From a bacterium (GTDB lineage Bacteria > Cyanobacteriota > Vampirovibrionia > Gastranaerophilales > UBA9971), in NCBI GenBank assembly GCA_037147175.1, contig JBAWVS010000017.1:1-47123 (forward strand): DNA of 47,123 bases. The letters are read 5' to 3'. The notes beneath the pieces were generated by a model that made no database searches, was not told the origin of the DNA, and saw only the letters and a list, made by a program, of their open reading frames with translations. Both the position numbers and the translations under genes were made by a program. How positions within the stretch are numbered: position 1 is the first letter of the stretch; the number at the start of each line of letters is the position of its first letter. Below are positions 39,595-47,123 of the stretch, piece after piece.

Positions 39595-41253
39595 TTAACA
39601 GCTTATTGCGCCTTTACTTGCAGATGATACTGTTTTGGAGTATCTGGAGAGATAACCTTTTGTTATTTTTTGAGGAAGAAGCTTGATTTCCTGTTTTCTT
39701 TTTTCTAATTCTTCATCAGAAATATCCACATTCAATTCTCTGGCGAGTATGTCTATTTTAATTTTATCACCGTCTTTCAGGTAGGCAATAGCTCCTCCTG
39801 CTGCGGCTTCAGGCGCAACATGTCCAATACAAAGTCCTCGTGTACCGCCTGAAAATCTTCCGTCTGTGATAAGCGCGACACTTTTGCCAAGACCTTTTCC
39901 TACTATTGAGGAAGTTGGGGCAAGCATCTCTCTCATTCCGGGTCCGCCTTTTGGTCCTTCGTATCTGATTACAATTACATCACCGGCTTTAACTATATCG
40001 GAATTTATTGCTTCCATTGTTTCGTCTTCGCTGTTGAAAATTCTTGCGGTGCCTTCGAATTTAAGGCATTCAGCATCAACACCGGAAATTTTTATTACTG
40101 CTCCTTCCGGGGCAATATTTCCATAGAGAACAGCCAGTCCGGGATTTGAAGTTACAGGACTTTCTACAGTTCTTATTACTTCTGTATCAACCCATGCTTT
40201 TTCTGCTATTTCTTTTATTGTCAAGCCTGATAGCGTTTTTGTGTCTGCAATACCTATTTCTTTGTGCGTAAGGTTTTTTAAAGTTCCCGAAATTCCTCCT
40301 GCATTTTCAAAATCAGTCATGGTAAGAGTGCTTGACGGGTCAAGCTTTATAATTTGCGGAATTTTATAACTTAATGCTTCGAAATCTTTCAAAGAGATAT
40401 CTAAACCTGCTTCATTTGCAATAGCAAGAAGGTGCAGAACAGAATTTGTTGAGCCGCCAAGTGCAAGATCAGCTATAATTGCATTGCTTACCGATTCTTT
40501 TGTTATTATATCAAGAGGAAGAATTTGTTTTTCGACGAGTTCAACGATTTTCATTCCACTATCAAAAGCTATTCGGCGTTTTTTTGCAGAAACAGCCGCA
40601 GCAGAAGCACATCCCGGCAAACTCATTCCCATAACTTCAGTCAAACAGGCCATGGTGTTTGCAGTATACAAGCCCTGACATGAGCCTACCCCCGGACAGG
40701 AATTTAATTCGTATTTTTCGAGTTGTTCCTCAGTCATTTTTCCTGCTTTTACCTGACCAACAGCTTCAAAAGTTCCTCTAATAAGAGTTAAAGTTTGATT
40801 TTCACATTTTCCGTCAACCATTGGTCCGGCTGTTACGACAATACAGGGAATATTTAATCTTGATGCAGCCATTAACATTCCGGGAGTAATTTTGTCGCAA
40901 TTTGACAGCAAAACCAAACCGTCTAATGAATGCGCGCTTGCAACTGATTCAACGCAGTCAGCAATTAAATCCCTTGACGGAAGAGAAAATCTCATTCCTT
41001 CATGCCCCATAGCAATTCCGTCACACACAGCAGGAACTCCAAAGATAAAGGAATGCCCGCCTGCTGAATGAACTCCTTTTTCTATAAATCTTTCTAAATC
41101 CCTCATCCCTGAATGACCGGGGACTAAATCAGAAAAGCTGCTGGCTATCCCGATAAATGGTGTTTTTAACTGACCTTTTGTCATACCCAATGAATACAAT
41201 AGTCCTCTATGTGCAGCTCTATCCAGTCCCTGCGTTATTTTGTCACTTTTCAT
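39595..41253 (-). CDS. ilvD: Dihydroxy-acid dehydratase
   Basis: An iron-sulfur enzyme that dehydrates dihydroxyisovalerate and dihydroxymethylvalerate in valine and isoleucine synthesis. The cluster region shows [11 protein letters not shown] (C119) and [16 protein letters not shown] (C186, C192). The position that is Cys in 2Fe-2S-type enzymes (PCN) reads VPGHSG, as in E. coli, so an oxygen-sensitive 4Fe-4S type is inferred. At 552 aa it is normal. The start at 41253 is chosen for GGAGAATTAATT; eight upstream codons are open but lack an RBS. It is separate from ilvC and ilvBN. It converges with the C39-like gene, 4 bp apart at the ends. Confidence 0.96.
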   Translation of the reverse strand: MKSDKITQGLDRAAHRGLLYSLGMTKGQLKTPFIGIASSFSDLVPGHSGMRDLERFIEKGVHSAGGHSFIFGVPAVCDGIAMGHEGMRFSLPSRDLIADCVESVASAHSLDGLVLLSNCDKITPGMLMAASRLNIPCIVVTAGPMVDGKCENQTLTLIRGTFEAVGQVKAGKMTEEQLEKYELNSCPGVGSCQGLYTANTMACLTEVMGMSLPGCASAAAVSAKKRRIAFDSGMKIVELVEKQILPLDIITKESVSNAIIADLALGGSTNSVLHLLAIANEAGLDISLKDFEALSYKIPQIIKLDPSSTLTMTDFENAGGISGTLKNLTHKEIGIADTKTLSGLTIKEIAEKAWVDTEVIRTVESPVTSNPGLAVLYGNIAPEGAVIKISGVDAECLKFEGTARIFNSEDETMEAINSDIVKAGDVIVIRYEGPKGGPGMREMLAPTSSIVGKGLGKSVALITDGRFSGGTRGLCIGHVAPEAAAGGAIAYLKDGDKIKIDILARELNVDISDEELEKRKQEIKLLPQKITKGYLSRYSKTVSSASKGAISC

Positions 41254-41460
41254 AATTAATTCTCCAATATGATACAATTATTTAAAAAAAATTATATCAT
41301 ATTTGCCTTTTCAATAAAGTTTTCAACGATTCATGTATTTTTCAAAAATTTACTTTAAACATACGTTAATTTTCTTTCTCAATAAGACGAAGATTTAAAT
41401 ATACCGCTTCAAAATAAATTCAGGATTTTAACAAACTGCAAAAAAGCGGTAATCGACAGT

Positions 41461-41520
41461 AGGAGCGTTATTTTCGGAAACGATGAATTTTTGAAAATAT
41501 AAACTCGTTTTAGTATACCT
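41461..41520. repeat. Dispersed repeat, family II copy 2
   Basis: AGGAGCGTTATTTTCGG at the start and AAACTCGTTTTAGTATACCT at the end match 23951-24020, with a shorter, different middle. It lies 18 bp before the 41539 gene, in the 285-bp gap upstream of ilvD, so it may also carry promoter elements. Confidence 0.55.
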
Positions 41521-41538
41521 GCATAATGGAAAAATATA

Positions 41539-42216
41539 ATGAAAAAAATTGATTTTTTTATATATTGGATGCTGGCTTTGATATTATATTTGGTGTGCAA
41601 CAATGCTTATAATACGCCATTTACTATTAAAGACTCACCTGAAAATCAAGAAATGGCAAAAACATATAATTTCGAAAACCTCAAAGACCCTGAGCAATGT
41701 GTTTATTATAGTTTTAAAAGTAATCCTATCAGGATTGAAAAAAATGATTATAAATTAAAGCTATATCCTCAAGCAAATTATAGAATCTATGCAATGGTTA
41801 TGAGCAAAAACAGATATATATGGGGATGGGATGGAGAAGTTGCTCCTTATGACCTTGCACTGGCATGGAACAAGTTAATGCTTCCTGAAAATCAGAAAGG
41901 TATTTCGTATACTCAATCAAACAGGTGGTATTATTACCAGTATGACAAAACTTTTACGCTTTCGCCTTCTTATATAGTCTCTCATTCGGCTAACCATCAT
42001 ATTATTCCCGCAAATAAAAACGTCTTTAATGCCATTGACAAAGTTAGAACCGGAGAAAAAATTTATATGGAAGGCTATCTGGTTTATATAAGCGGAACGG
42101 TTGGAAACGGAAATATTCATTGGAATTCCAGTTTAACAAGAGATGATTCAGGTGATGGAGCCTGCGAAGTCTTTTATGTAAAAAGAGCAATCCTCGATGG
42201 CAAAATTTATGATTAA
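41539..42216 (+). CDS. Conserved-looking exported protein of unknown function (225 aa)
   Basis: An N-terminal hydrophobic segment (about 6-24) is a signal peptide or membrane anchor; the rest is a globular, Tyr/Trp-rich extracytoplasmic domain. Motifs that look conserved are YPQANYRIYAMVMSKNRY, DLALAWNKLM, IVSHSANHHIIPAN with two His, and WNSSLTRDDSGDGACEVFYV near the C-terminus. I recall a widespread uncharacterised family with this pattern in other diderms but cannot name it. A metal or active-site role for the His and acidic residues is possible. The RBS is weak. The family II repeat lies directly upstream. Confidence 0.65.
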   Translation: MKKIDFFIYWMLALILYLVCNNAYNTPFTIKDSPENQEMAKTYNFENLKDPEQCVYYSFKSNPIRIEKNDYKLKLYPQANYRIYAMVMSKNRYIWGWDGEVAPYDLALAWNKLMLPENQKGISYTQSNRWYYYQYDKTFTLSPSYIVSHSANHHIIPANKNVFNAIDKVRTGEKIYMEGYLVYISGTVGNGNIHWNSSLTRDDSGDGACEVFYVKRAILDGKIYD

Positions 42217-42237
42217 TTTTTTTATTTGCTAAATTCT

Positions 42238-42300
42238 CAGAATCGTCGTTACTTCGCTATGCTTGCAATGACACTCAAATTTAACTAGCAATTCAAGTTA
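42238..42300. repeat. Degraded dispersed repeat, GTCATTGCGAG type
   Basis: CAGAATCGTCGTTACTTCGC and TATGCTTGCAATGACA resemble the right arm of the element at 9138-9264, followed by CTAGCAATTCAAGTTAATTAA (the tail motif). It fills the gap between two plus-strand genes. Confidence 0.5.
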
Positions 42301-42320
42301 ATTAAGGATAAACTAAATTT

Positions 42321-42650
42321 ATGAGAAATTTTAAATATTTACTTTTTATGATTTTTATTTGTATATTTTTCCTGTGTCCCCAAAAAGCCAACGCAGGAAG
42401 AGCTTCTGCTATGATTGATGAGAGCATAAACCTTACAGCCAAAGCCACTTACAACGTAACCAAATACACATTAAAAGCCGGCTGGTTTGTTATCAAAGAA
42501 ACAGCAAAAGGAATAAAAGTAATTTCAACAAGTATTTTTAACGGAACAAAAGATGCTTTTTATACGGCGCCAAAAATAGAAAAATTAAAACCTGTTAATA
42601 AAAGCAATAATTCTATATATATATTGCCGCCTGCGCCCAAACTTAATTAA
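42321..42650 (+). CDS. Unknown small secreted protein (109 aa)
   Basis: A signal peptide (1-25, cut after ANA) is clear. The mature part has an amphipathic, Thr/Lys-rich helical stretch (AKATYNVTKYTLKAGWFVIK and so on) and a Pro-rich end YILPPAPKLN. There is no Cys. AAGGATAAACTAAATTT precedes the ATG. It follows the 41539 gene by 104 bp on the same strand. No family was recognised; membrane or surface association through the helix is possible but unproven. Confidence 0.6.
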   Translation: MRNFKYLLFMIFICIFFLCPQKANAGRASAMIDESINLTAKATYNVTKYTLKAGWFVIKETAKGIKVISTSIFNGTKDAFYTAPKIEKLKPVNKSNNSIYILPPAPKLN

Positions 42651-42676
42651 CTCGGGTTTAATTTTGCTGCAATTTA

Positions 42677-42702
42677 TTGGATTTATATCGATATAAGTCC
42701 AA
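42677..42702. other. 26-bp near-perfect palindrome
   Basis: TTGGATTTATATC followed at once by GATATAAGTCCAA: 12 of 13 pairs match and the other is G-T. It lies 26 bp after the small secreted protein stop and before duplicated region copy B. With no T run it is either a protein-binding site or a short hairpin. Confidence 0.5.
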
Positions 42703-42740
42703 ATATCAAAGGAAGAAATAAGCTTATTTAATTATTTCTA

Positions 42741-42876
42741 AGATTGTAACAAAGTGTTGCAATTTTATTTAGAACTCAGCAAATAACGCAAATTTTTATA
42801 TAAACAATTGTTTATATTAATAGCAAGTATTTATCTTGTTCATGGAAAGCGTAAATTTCAAAATTCGGGAAGGGCT
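42741..42876 (+). repeat. Duplicated upstream region, copy B
   Basis: 136 bp matching 38365-38498 in the blocks listed there. The inverted repeat is slightly altered here (TTGTAA-N7-TTGCAA). It ends with AATTCGGGAAGGGCT, the RBS of the following gene. Confidence 0.85.
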
Positions 42877-43773
42877 ATGTCTACACAAAATATTCAAAAT
42901 TACATATCTCAGCAGCCTGTACAGAACTATATTCCTGTGCAGCAAGCTTCTGAATTCAGCCCTTCGCAATATATTCAGGGACAAACTCTTGAATACCAGC
43001 CTATTCAAAATAATAATTATATTCCAACACGATATAACTCTTTAATTCAAGATGGTATTGTTTATGCCGCACCTGTGCCTTCACAGGGACAACCGATTCA
43101 ACAGGGCTTAAATAACGGAGGCGCTGCTCCTGCCGTAAATATTACTATTAATGGAGTTAATTCCCCAACTGTTCCACAAATTATACCTCCTGTTGTTCAT
43201 TATTATCTGCCCGTAAATAATAAACCCGCAGCTGAGTCAGCAGAACCCAAAAAAGAACCTTTGCCTACTGTGGCACCTGAAAAAAAACCTGCCGCTGAAT
43301 CGGCAGAACAGAAAAAAGAACCTTTGCCCGCAACGGCACCTGAAAAAAACCCTGAAGAAATAGCTAAAAACAAACCAGTAGTTGAATTAACTGATGATTA
43401 TGTCCAACAGCTTGAAAAAAATTTAAACGAATCAAACAAAACTGTACGTCTACACGCTGTTGCGGAACTTATTACCAAATTTAAGGAAGATCCATCAAGA
43501 AAAGATGATATACGACTTACAAACCTCTTGAATGTTGCGCTGCAAGATGACTCTAAGCCTGTTGTACTTGCGGCAATGCAAGCGCTTGAAAACAGATATG
43601 CAGTAGGAAATCCTGTAACAGTACAACGTTTGCAAGCAATAAAAGATAAAAAAGATACTTTTGGTAATTCAGAAACAGCCGAAGTACTTTTAACAAAAAT
43701 CGCAGGAATACAATCAGAGAACAAAAAACCTGATAGTGTTTCGGAGCCGAAACCTAATTTAGTGTCAAGATAG
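42877..43773 (+). CDS. Low-complexity N-terminus / HEAT-like C-terminus protein (298 aa)
   Basis: The first 68 residues align without long gaps to the C39-like protein (MSTQNIQNYISQQPVQNYI, then YQPIQNNNYIPTRY). Residues 86-101 (AVNITINGVNSPTVPQ) recur in the 44443 protein. Two tandem 21-residue units (KPAAESAEPKKEPLPTVAPE type) occupy about 116-157. The C-terminal part (about 168-285) is helical and HEAT-like (VRLHAVAELITKF, VVLAAMQALENR). There is no signal peptide or catalytic motif. The start at 42877 follows GGGAAGGGCT; a 23-codon upstream extension crosses the duplicated leader and is rejected. The next gene follows after 10 bp. Confidence 0.7.
   Translation: MSTQNIQNYISQQPVQNYIPVQQASEFSPSQYIQGQTLEYQPIQNNNYIPTRYNSLIQDGIVYAAPVPSQGQPIQQGLNNGGAAPAVNITINGVNSPTVPQIIPPVVHYYLPVNNKPAAESAEPKKEPLPTVAPEKKPAAESAEQKKEPLPATAPEKNPEEIAKNKPVVELTDDYVQQLEKNLNESNKTVRLHAVAELITKFKEDPSRKDDIRLTNLLNVALQDDSKPVVLAAMQALENRYAVGNPVTVQRLQAIKDKKDTFGNSETAEVLLTKIAGIQSENKKPDSVSEPKPNLVSR
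43222..43347 (+). repeat. Tandem 63-bp coding repeat, two units
   Basis: Two in-frame 63-bp units encode 21-residue Pro/Glu/Lys/Ala-rich segments differing at only a few residues, within the 42877 gene. Such units change copy number easily. Confidence 0.7.
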
Positions 43774-43783
43774 GTGCTTGTAT

Positions 43784-44401
43784 ATGAGCAAAACTAACTT
43801 ATTATTCAAAATACCATCAATGGCAATCGGTGCTGCCGGTGCTGCTGTTTCTATTTATAGCATCGTAGTTGACGGAAACGTTAAAGCTGATTGTAAAACA
43901 AAAGAAAATCTTGCCGATGACTATACTGATATGTATATAAAAAATCTTTCTTCTTCTAAAGAATCCGAGTTGCTGGAAAAAGTTAAGGAATATGCGACAG
44001 AAAAAAGATTAGATGATACTTATATGCCATTTTTATCAAGTGCAATGAATCATGCACTCTGCTGGATTAAGGAAACTGAAGAAAATATTGTCCCTCTGGG
44101 GCTTTCTATAATGGCGATGGCCGCACCGGCTATAATTGAGAAATATAAAAGTGCTCAAATAATGCCTACAGTTCTAAAAGTTCTGGAAAAGATTGACAAC
44201 TCCGTTACAAAAATCTGTAAAGCACTTACAAACACGGATTTTAGGAACCAAATGTTTTCTTCTATCGGCAAAATGCTAAAGTGCTTAACTTCTCAAAGTG
44301 CAGGAACTATTATTGCTGCCACTTCTGCGGGTCTTCTTCTCTTTGGAGCAGGCGCACTGTTTTTACATGATGTTCTGGGTGTAGGCAAATCTAAAGACTA
44401 A
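43784..44401 (+). CDS. Unknown protein with hydrophobic segments at both ends (205 aa)
   Basis: A hydrophobic stretch lies near residues 11-28 (IPSMAIGAAGAAVSIYSIVV) and another near 175-198 (IIAATSAGLLLFGAGALFL), plus a weaker one at about 103-117. Between them are charged helices (SSSKESELLEKVKEYATEKR). It may span the membrane twice or three times. The start ATG 43784 is preceded by AGGTGCTTGTAT, 10 bp after the previous stop, so it is co-transcribed with the 42877 gene. No family was recognised. It might anchor the soluble neighbours at the membrane, an inference from gene order only. Confidence 0.6.
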   Translation: MSKTNLLFKIPSMAIGAAGAAVSIYSIVVDGNVKADCKTKENLADDYTDMYIKNLSSSKESELLEKVKEYATEKRLDDTYMPFLSSAMNHALCWIKETEENIVPLGLSIMAMAAPAIIEKYKSAQIMPTVLKVLEKIDNSVTKICKALTNTDFRNQMFSSIGKMLKCLTSQSAGTIIAATSAGLLLFGAGALFLHDVLGVGKSKD

Positions 44402-44442
44402 TAATGGAAATAAACGGAAGCTAGATATAAAAGGGGAAGAAA

Positions 44443-45597
44443 ATGATACAAAATACAACTCCGCAACAATTTTACTTACCGCAGGGTATAGTCCCTGCAA
44501 TGAAAGATAATTCGTCACCTGTACTTATTCATGACAACGCAACAGAGCCTTTACAACATGCCGGTGTTGTACCTGTTTATAGCAGTATTCCTTACAATCC
44601 TGTTTATAAAACTTTTGCACCAAAACTTTCAGCAGTAAATATTGAGCTTAATGGAATTGAATCACCGAAAATTCCTGAATATAATACTTATCAACAACAA
44701 ATAATACCTGTTTATCCGGGATTAACTCAAATTTCTCCACAAACAGAAGCACAGCCTTTACCGCAGGAGATTCCTCATTCTGCCACTATTGGTGCAGTTC
44801 CGCCACCTCCGCAATATATACAGCAGGAACAAGCTCCAAAGCAAGAGTCAGCAACAAAACCTGAAGCAAATTCTCCGACAGAACAAACAGCAACTCCAAA
44901 ACAAGAAGAAATTCCGCAAAAGAAAGAAGTTTCGCAAGCTCCTTCGCAACAAGAACAGGAAGCTCTCAAACCTCTTGAAGATGCTATAAATATTATTGCA
45001 CCGCAACAAGGAACTCCTGAAGCAGCTATAGAACAACAAATTACGGCAATAAAAACTATATTTAAATTCGTACAAGTTGCAGGCGCAATTAATAAAAGTA
45101 TTATTGCTTCTCCTGCCAGTGCAGAAGCTAAAAAAGCAAAAGAAAAACTTGATAGTCTGGTTTTACCAAAGTTACTTGAGCAAAATACATTTCTGGGATT
45201 AGCCAATATAGCAACTAAAGATACATCTGCTCTAACGGGAGATGACAAAAATAAAGCTGATAATATCAAAATTGCTGCAGTCTTGACGTTATCAACGGTT
45301 CAAAAATTACTTAAACAAGGACTAAAAGAAGAAGCTGCTAAAGCTAACATTCCTGCACCTTCCATGACAGAAATTTCAGGTATTGTGCAGGTTGTAGAAG
45401 TTGCGCAAAAAGATACCAACCCTAAAGTTAGAGAAGCAGGTCTTGCTTCCCTTGTGATGCTTGCTGATCCTCAGGATAAAAAAGATGCTGAAACAATGAG
45501 AATAATTCTTGGCGAAGCGCAAAATGACAGCGATGCTAATGTAAAAAATATTGCTTCTCAGGCTATAAATTTGTATACAGAAAAGGCAAATAAATAA
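44443..45597 (+). CDS. Pro/Gln-rich protein with HEAT-like C-terminus (384 aa)
   Basis: Residues 1-110 are Pro/Tyr/Gln/Ile-rich (PQQFYLPQGIVPAM at 7-20) and share AVNIELNGIESPKIPE (64-79) with the 42877 protein. Residues 110-175 are Gln/Glu/Pro/Lys repeats that look disordered. From about 180 the protein is helical, and the last 90 residues (PKVREAGLASLVMLAD, then ANVKNIASQAINLY) are HEAT-like. There is no signal peptide. GGGGAAGAAA precedes the ATG; the gene is 41 bp after the 43784 gene, so the three probably form an operon. It appears to be a third, diverged member of the 38499/42877 family. Confidence 0.68.
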   Translation: MIQNTTPQQFYLPQGIVPAMKDNSSPVLIHDNATEPLQHAGVVPVYSSIPYNPVYKTFAPKLSAVNIELNGIESPKIPEYNTYQQQIIPVYPGLTQISPQTEAQPLPQEIPHSATIGAVPPPPQYIQQEQAPKQESATKPEANSPTEQTATPKQEEIPQKKEVSQAPSQQEQEALKPLEDAINIIAPQQGTPEAAIEQQITAIKTIFKFVQVAGAINKSIIASPASAEAKKAKEKLDSLVLPKLLEQNTFLGLANIATKDTSALTGDDKNKADNIKIAAVLTLSTVQKLLKQGLKEEAAKANIPAPSMTEISGIVQVVEVAQKDTNPKVREAGLASLVMLADPQDKKDAETMRIILGEAQNDSDANVKNIASQAINLYTEKANK

Positions 45598-45603
45598 AAA
45601 CGT

Positions 45604-46629
45604 CTATTTTACCGTGTTAACCAAATTTCCTTGAATATAGCCGTTTATATTTTCTATGGTTGTATACAAAATCCTGTGTATGGCTTCTATGGTATCAAAA
45701 GCTATATGAGGGGTTATTATAACATTTGGCATATCTAGGAGTTTATGATTTATAAGCGTTTTCTCAAGGCAATCTTTTTTTACGCAATCAATTTTGGAAA
45801 AAAATAATTCCTCATTTGCAATAATTTCTTCACACTCAAGTACATCTAATCCTGCACCTGCTACCTTGCCTGACTTAAGTGCTTTATAAAGCGAATTTGT
45901 GTCTATAATTTCACCGCGTGCCGTGTTGATTATTATTACACCGTCTTTCATTTGAGAAAAAGCGTTATCATTTATCATATGAAAGTTTTCTTTTCGAGAA
46001 GGCGCATGAATACTTATTATGTCAGATTCCTTATAAAGTCTGTCAAGCTCAACGTATTCAGCCCCGAGTTTTTCTTTTAACTCTTCGCTGGGAAAAGGGT
46101 CATAAGATAAAATTTTCATCCCGAAACCGTAAGCAATCTTTGCTGTGTATGCTCCGATTGCACCTGTTCCTATAATTCCTATTGTTTTATCGAGTAAATC
46201 ATGTCCTATGTATTTTTCAAGATTAATGACTCCGTGCCGTAATTCATCATTAGCTGTGCTTACTTTTCTTATTACATTTAAAAGAAGCGCAAATGTGAAT
46301 TCTGCAACGGTACAATCTCCGTATTTCGGGACATTTGCTACATTGATTCCTTTTTCTTTGCAATATCCAATATCAACATTGTTATATCCTGTTGATCTGG
46401 TTGTAACAAATTTAAGATCAGGCATTTTCTTGAGTAAATCCCCTGAAGCTATAGAGCCTGTAAAAATAGAAATAATTTCTGCATCTTTAATTTTTTCCAG
46501 ATTATCTTCAAATCCTATATGCAAAGGACTTTGAATATAAATAAAATCACAATTTTCAGGTTTATTTTTTTCAAGAAAATTTTGTTCTATGTCTTTTATA
46601 TCAAAAAATACGACTTTGATTTTTGGCAT
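45604..46629 (-). CDS. D-isomer-specific 2-hydroxyacid dehydrogenase
   Basis: An NAD-dependent dehydrogenase of the D-lactate/phosphoglycerate dehydrogenase superfamily, 341 aa. The NAD motif GIIGTGAIG (151-159) is followed by SYDPFP; an Asp ends this strand, favouring NAD over NADP. Catalytic residues: R238 in NTARGE, E265 in GLDVLE and H308 in TPHIAF. The overall pattern and length are closest to D-lactate dehydrogenases (ldhA type), so pyruvate reduction is likely; another 2-oxoacid is possible. Its ATG directly abuts the stop of the upstream gene, so the two are one operon. Confidence 0.9.
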   Translation of the reverse strand: MPKIKVVFFDIKDIEQNFLEKNKPENCDFIYIQSPLHIGFEDNLEKIKDAEIISIFTGSIASGDLLKKMPDLKFVTTRSTGYNNVDIGYCKEKGINVANVPKYGDCTVAEFTFALLLNVIRKVSTANDELRHGVINLEKYIGHDLLDKTIGIIGTGAIGAYTAKIAYGFGMKILSYDPFPSEELKEKLGAEYVELDRLYKESDIISIHAPSRKENFHMINDNAFSQMKDGVIIINTARGEIIDTNSLYKALKSGKVAGAGLDVLECEEIIANEELFFSKIDCVKKDCLEKTLINHKLLDMPNVIITPHIAFDTIEAIHRILYTTIENINGYIQGNLVNTVK

Positions 46630-47034
46630 TTAAAGTATTACTTCTTGTGGTTCTTGCGGTACGAATAAAGTGGCTATCTGATAAATTCTTTCCAGAATTA
46701 ATTTGTCATCTCTATAAACATAAAACTTCATGCTTTTTGAATTTTCAGGAATCATTAGTTTTAAATCAGAAGCAAGCGCATTGTAAGTAAAATGCTCATT
46801 GGGGATTTTTACATGCGTTTGACCGAGTTCATTAATTTCCGATTCATCAACCTGAACTCTAATTGAAATTGAGTATTCTCCTTCTTTCCAACAGGGTCCG
46901 CAAATAGCAACGAGGTCAAATTGGAATTCTGACGGGAGTTTTATTGTTAAAATCTGGTCAATTATATTTATGCAGCTTAATTTACTGTTTTTATAAACTA
47001 TATTTTCTGCAAGCATTAAATATTGATTTTCCAT
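46630..47034 (-). CDS. Unknown protein, DUF6941-like (134 aa)
   Basis: Begins MENQYLMLAENIVYKNSKLS and looks like an all-beta sandwich: FDLVAICGPCWKEGEYSISI and SMKFYVYRDDKLILERIYQI. The pattern resembles small uncharacterised proteins I recall as DUF6941, with low certainty. It is soluble with no signal peptide. The start ATG 47034 is preceded by GTGGGGATAATAATT; a GTG five codons earlier is part of that site and is rejected. The dehydrogenase follows with no gap. A role in the same pathway is possible but not shown. Confidence 0.55.
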   Translation of the reverse strand: MENQYLMLAENIVYKNSKLSCINIIDQILTIKLPSEFQFDLVAICGPCWKEGEYSISIRVQVDESEINELGQTHVKIPNEHFTYNALASDLKLMIPENSKSMKFYVYRDDKLILERIYQIATLFVPQEPQEVIL

Positions 47035-47123
47035 AATTATTATCCCCACTTTTAATTAATAGAAATTAATACTAGTGCATTGTTAATTTAATTTATTAGG
47101 ATAAAGTTTTTTTAACTTAATTC

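Noticed and set aside
6-42300. CRISPR array formed by the repeated TGTCAT/ATGACA elements
   Set aside because: Copies are far apart, inverted, variable and not regularly spaced; no cas genes are visible.
44775-45269. Long antisense frame opposite the 44443 gene, rich in Cys and Ser
   Set aside because: It is a shadow of the Gln/Ala/Pro-rich coding strand; no RBS and an implausible composition.

Overview
The window is about 47 kb of AT-rich bacterial chromosome with tightly packed housekeeping genes and a lineage-specific accessory stretch. No rRNA, CRISPR array, transposase or phage structural gene is visible. The gene mix suggests a diderm relative of the Cyanobacteria, most likely of the Melainabacteria/Vampirovibrionia type: a deoxyhypusine-synthase-like enzyme, a YqeG phosphatase, a secreted three-repeat SLH protein, a PgpH-type 7TM-HD protein, a DUF4070-like B12/radical SAM protein, a PBP4-type carboxypeptidase and many small proteins with no recognisable family. 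This placement is inferred from gene content and remembered families. No phylogeny was run.

Layout. 0.1-1.3 kb (-): a small unknown protein and a degenerate receiver-like protein. 1.6-5.5 kb (+): ilvB-ilvN-cimA. 5.7-6.7 kb (+): an HD-GYP protein. 6.8-9.1 kb (+): the DHS-like gene and metY. 9.4-15.9 kb (-): two small unknown genes, dnaE, aroQ, tRNA-Thr(CGU), a B12-type radical SAM gene and a small membrane protein. 16.0-19.3 kb: an Hpt gene (+), then pgpH-ybeY (-). 19.5-22.5 kb (+): peptidase U32, YqeG and SLH genes. 22.6-27.1 kb (-): an unknown gene, nitroreductase, PHP-dacB and a small unknown gene. 27.3-29.1 kb (+): uvrC. 29.2-35.1 kb (-): a TPR protein and a YhcH-family gene, then a cobalamin riboswitch and terminator, then two translationally coupled unknown genes. 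35.3-41.3 kb: a small Cys protein (+), ilvC (-), an anti-sigma/ECF sigma/Spy-like operon (-), a C39-like peptidase (+) and ilvD (-). 41.5-45.6 kb (+): small secreted or membrane proteins and a paralogous low-complexity/HEAT-like cluster. 45.6-47.0 kb (-): a 2-hydroxyacid dehydrogenase and an unknown gene.

How the genes work together. ilvB, ilvN, cimA, ilvC and ilvD cover most of valine and citramalate-route isoleucine synthesis but lie in three separate transcription units; leuBCD and ilvE are not here. HD-GYP, Hpt, the degenerate receiver, PgpH and the ECF/anti-sigma set point to nucleotide second-messenger and envelope-stress signalling.

The most unusual material is (1) two genes 4.3 kb apart sharing a ~135-bp upstream region and an N-terminal Q/N/Y/P-rich module, one fused to a papain-like C39 domain and the other to a HEAT-like domain, with a third related protein downstream; (2) a clear cobalamin aptamer followed by a strong terminator and no recognisable B12 gene; (3) a Cys-rich C-terminal tail on IlvB; and (4) two dispersed repeat families in many intergenic gaps.
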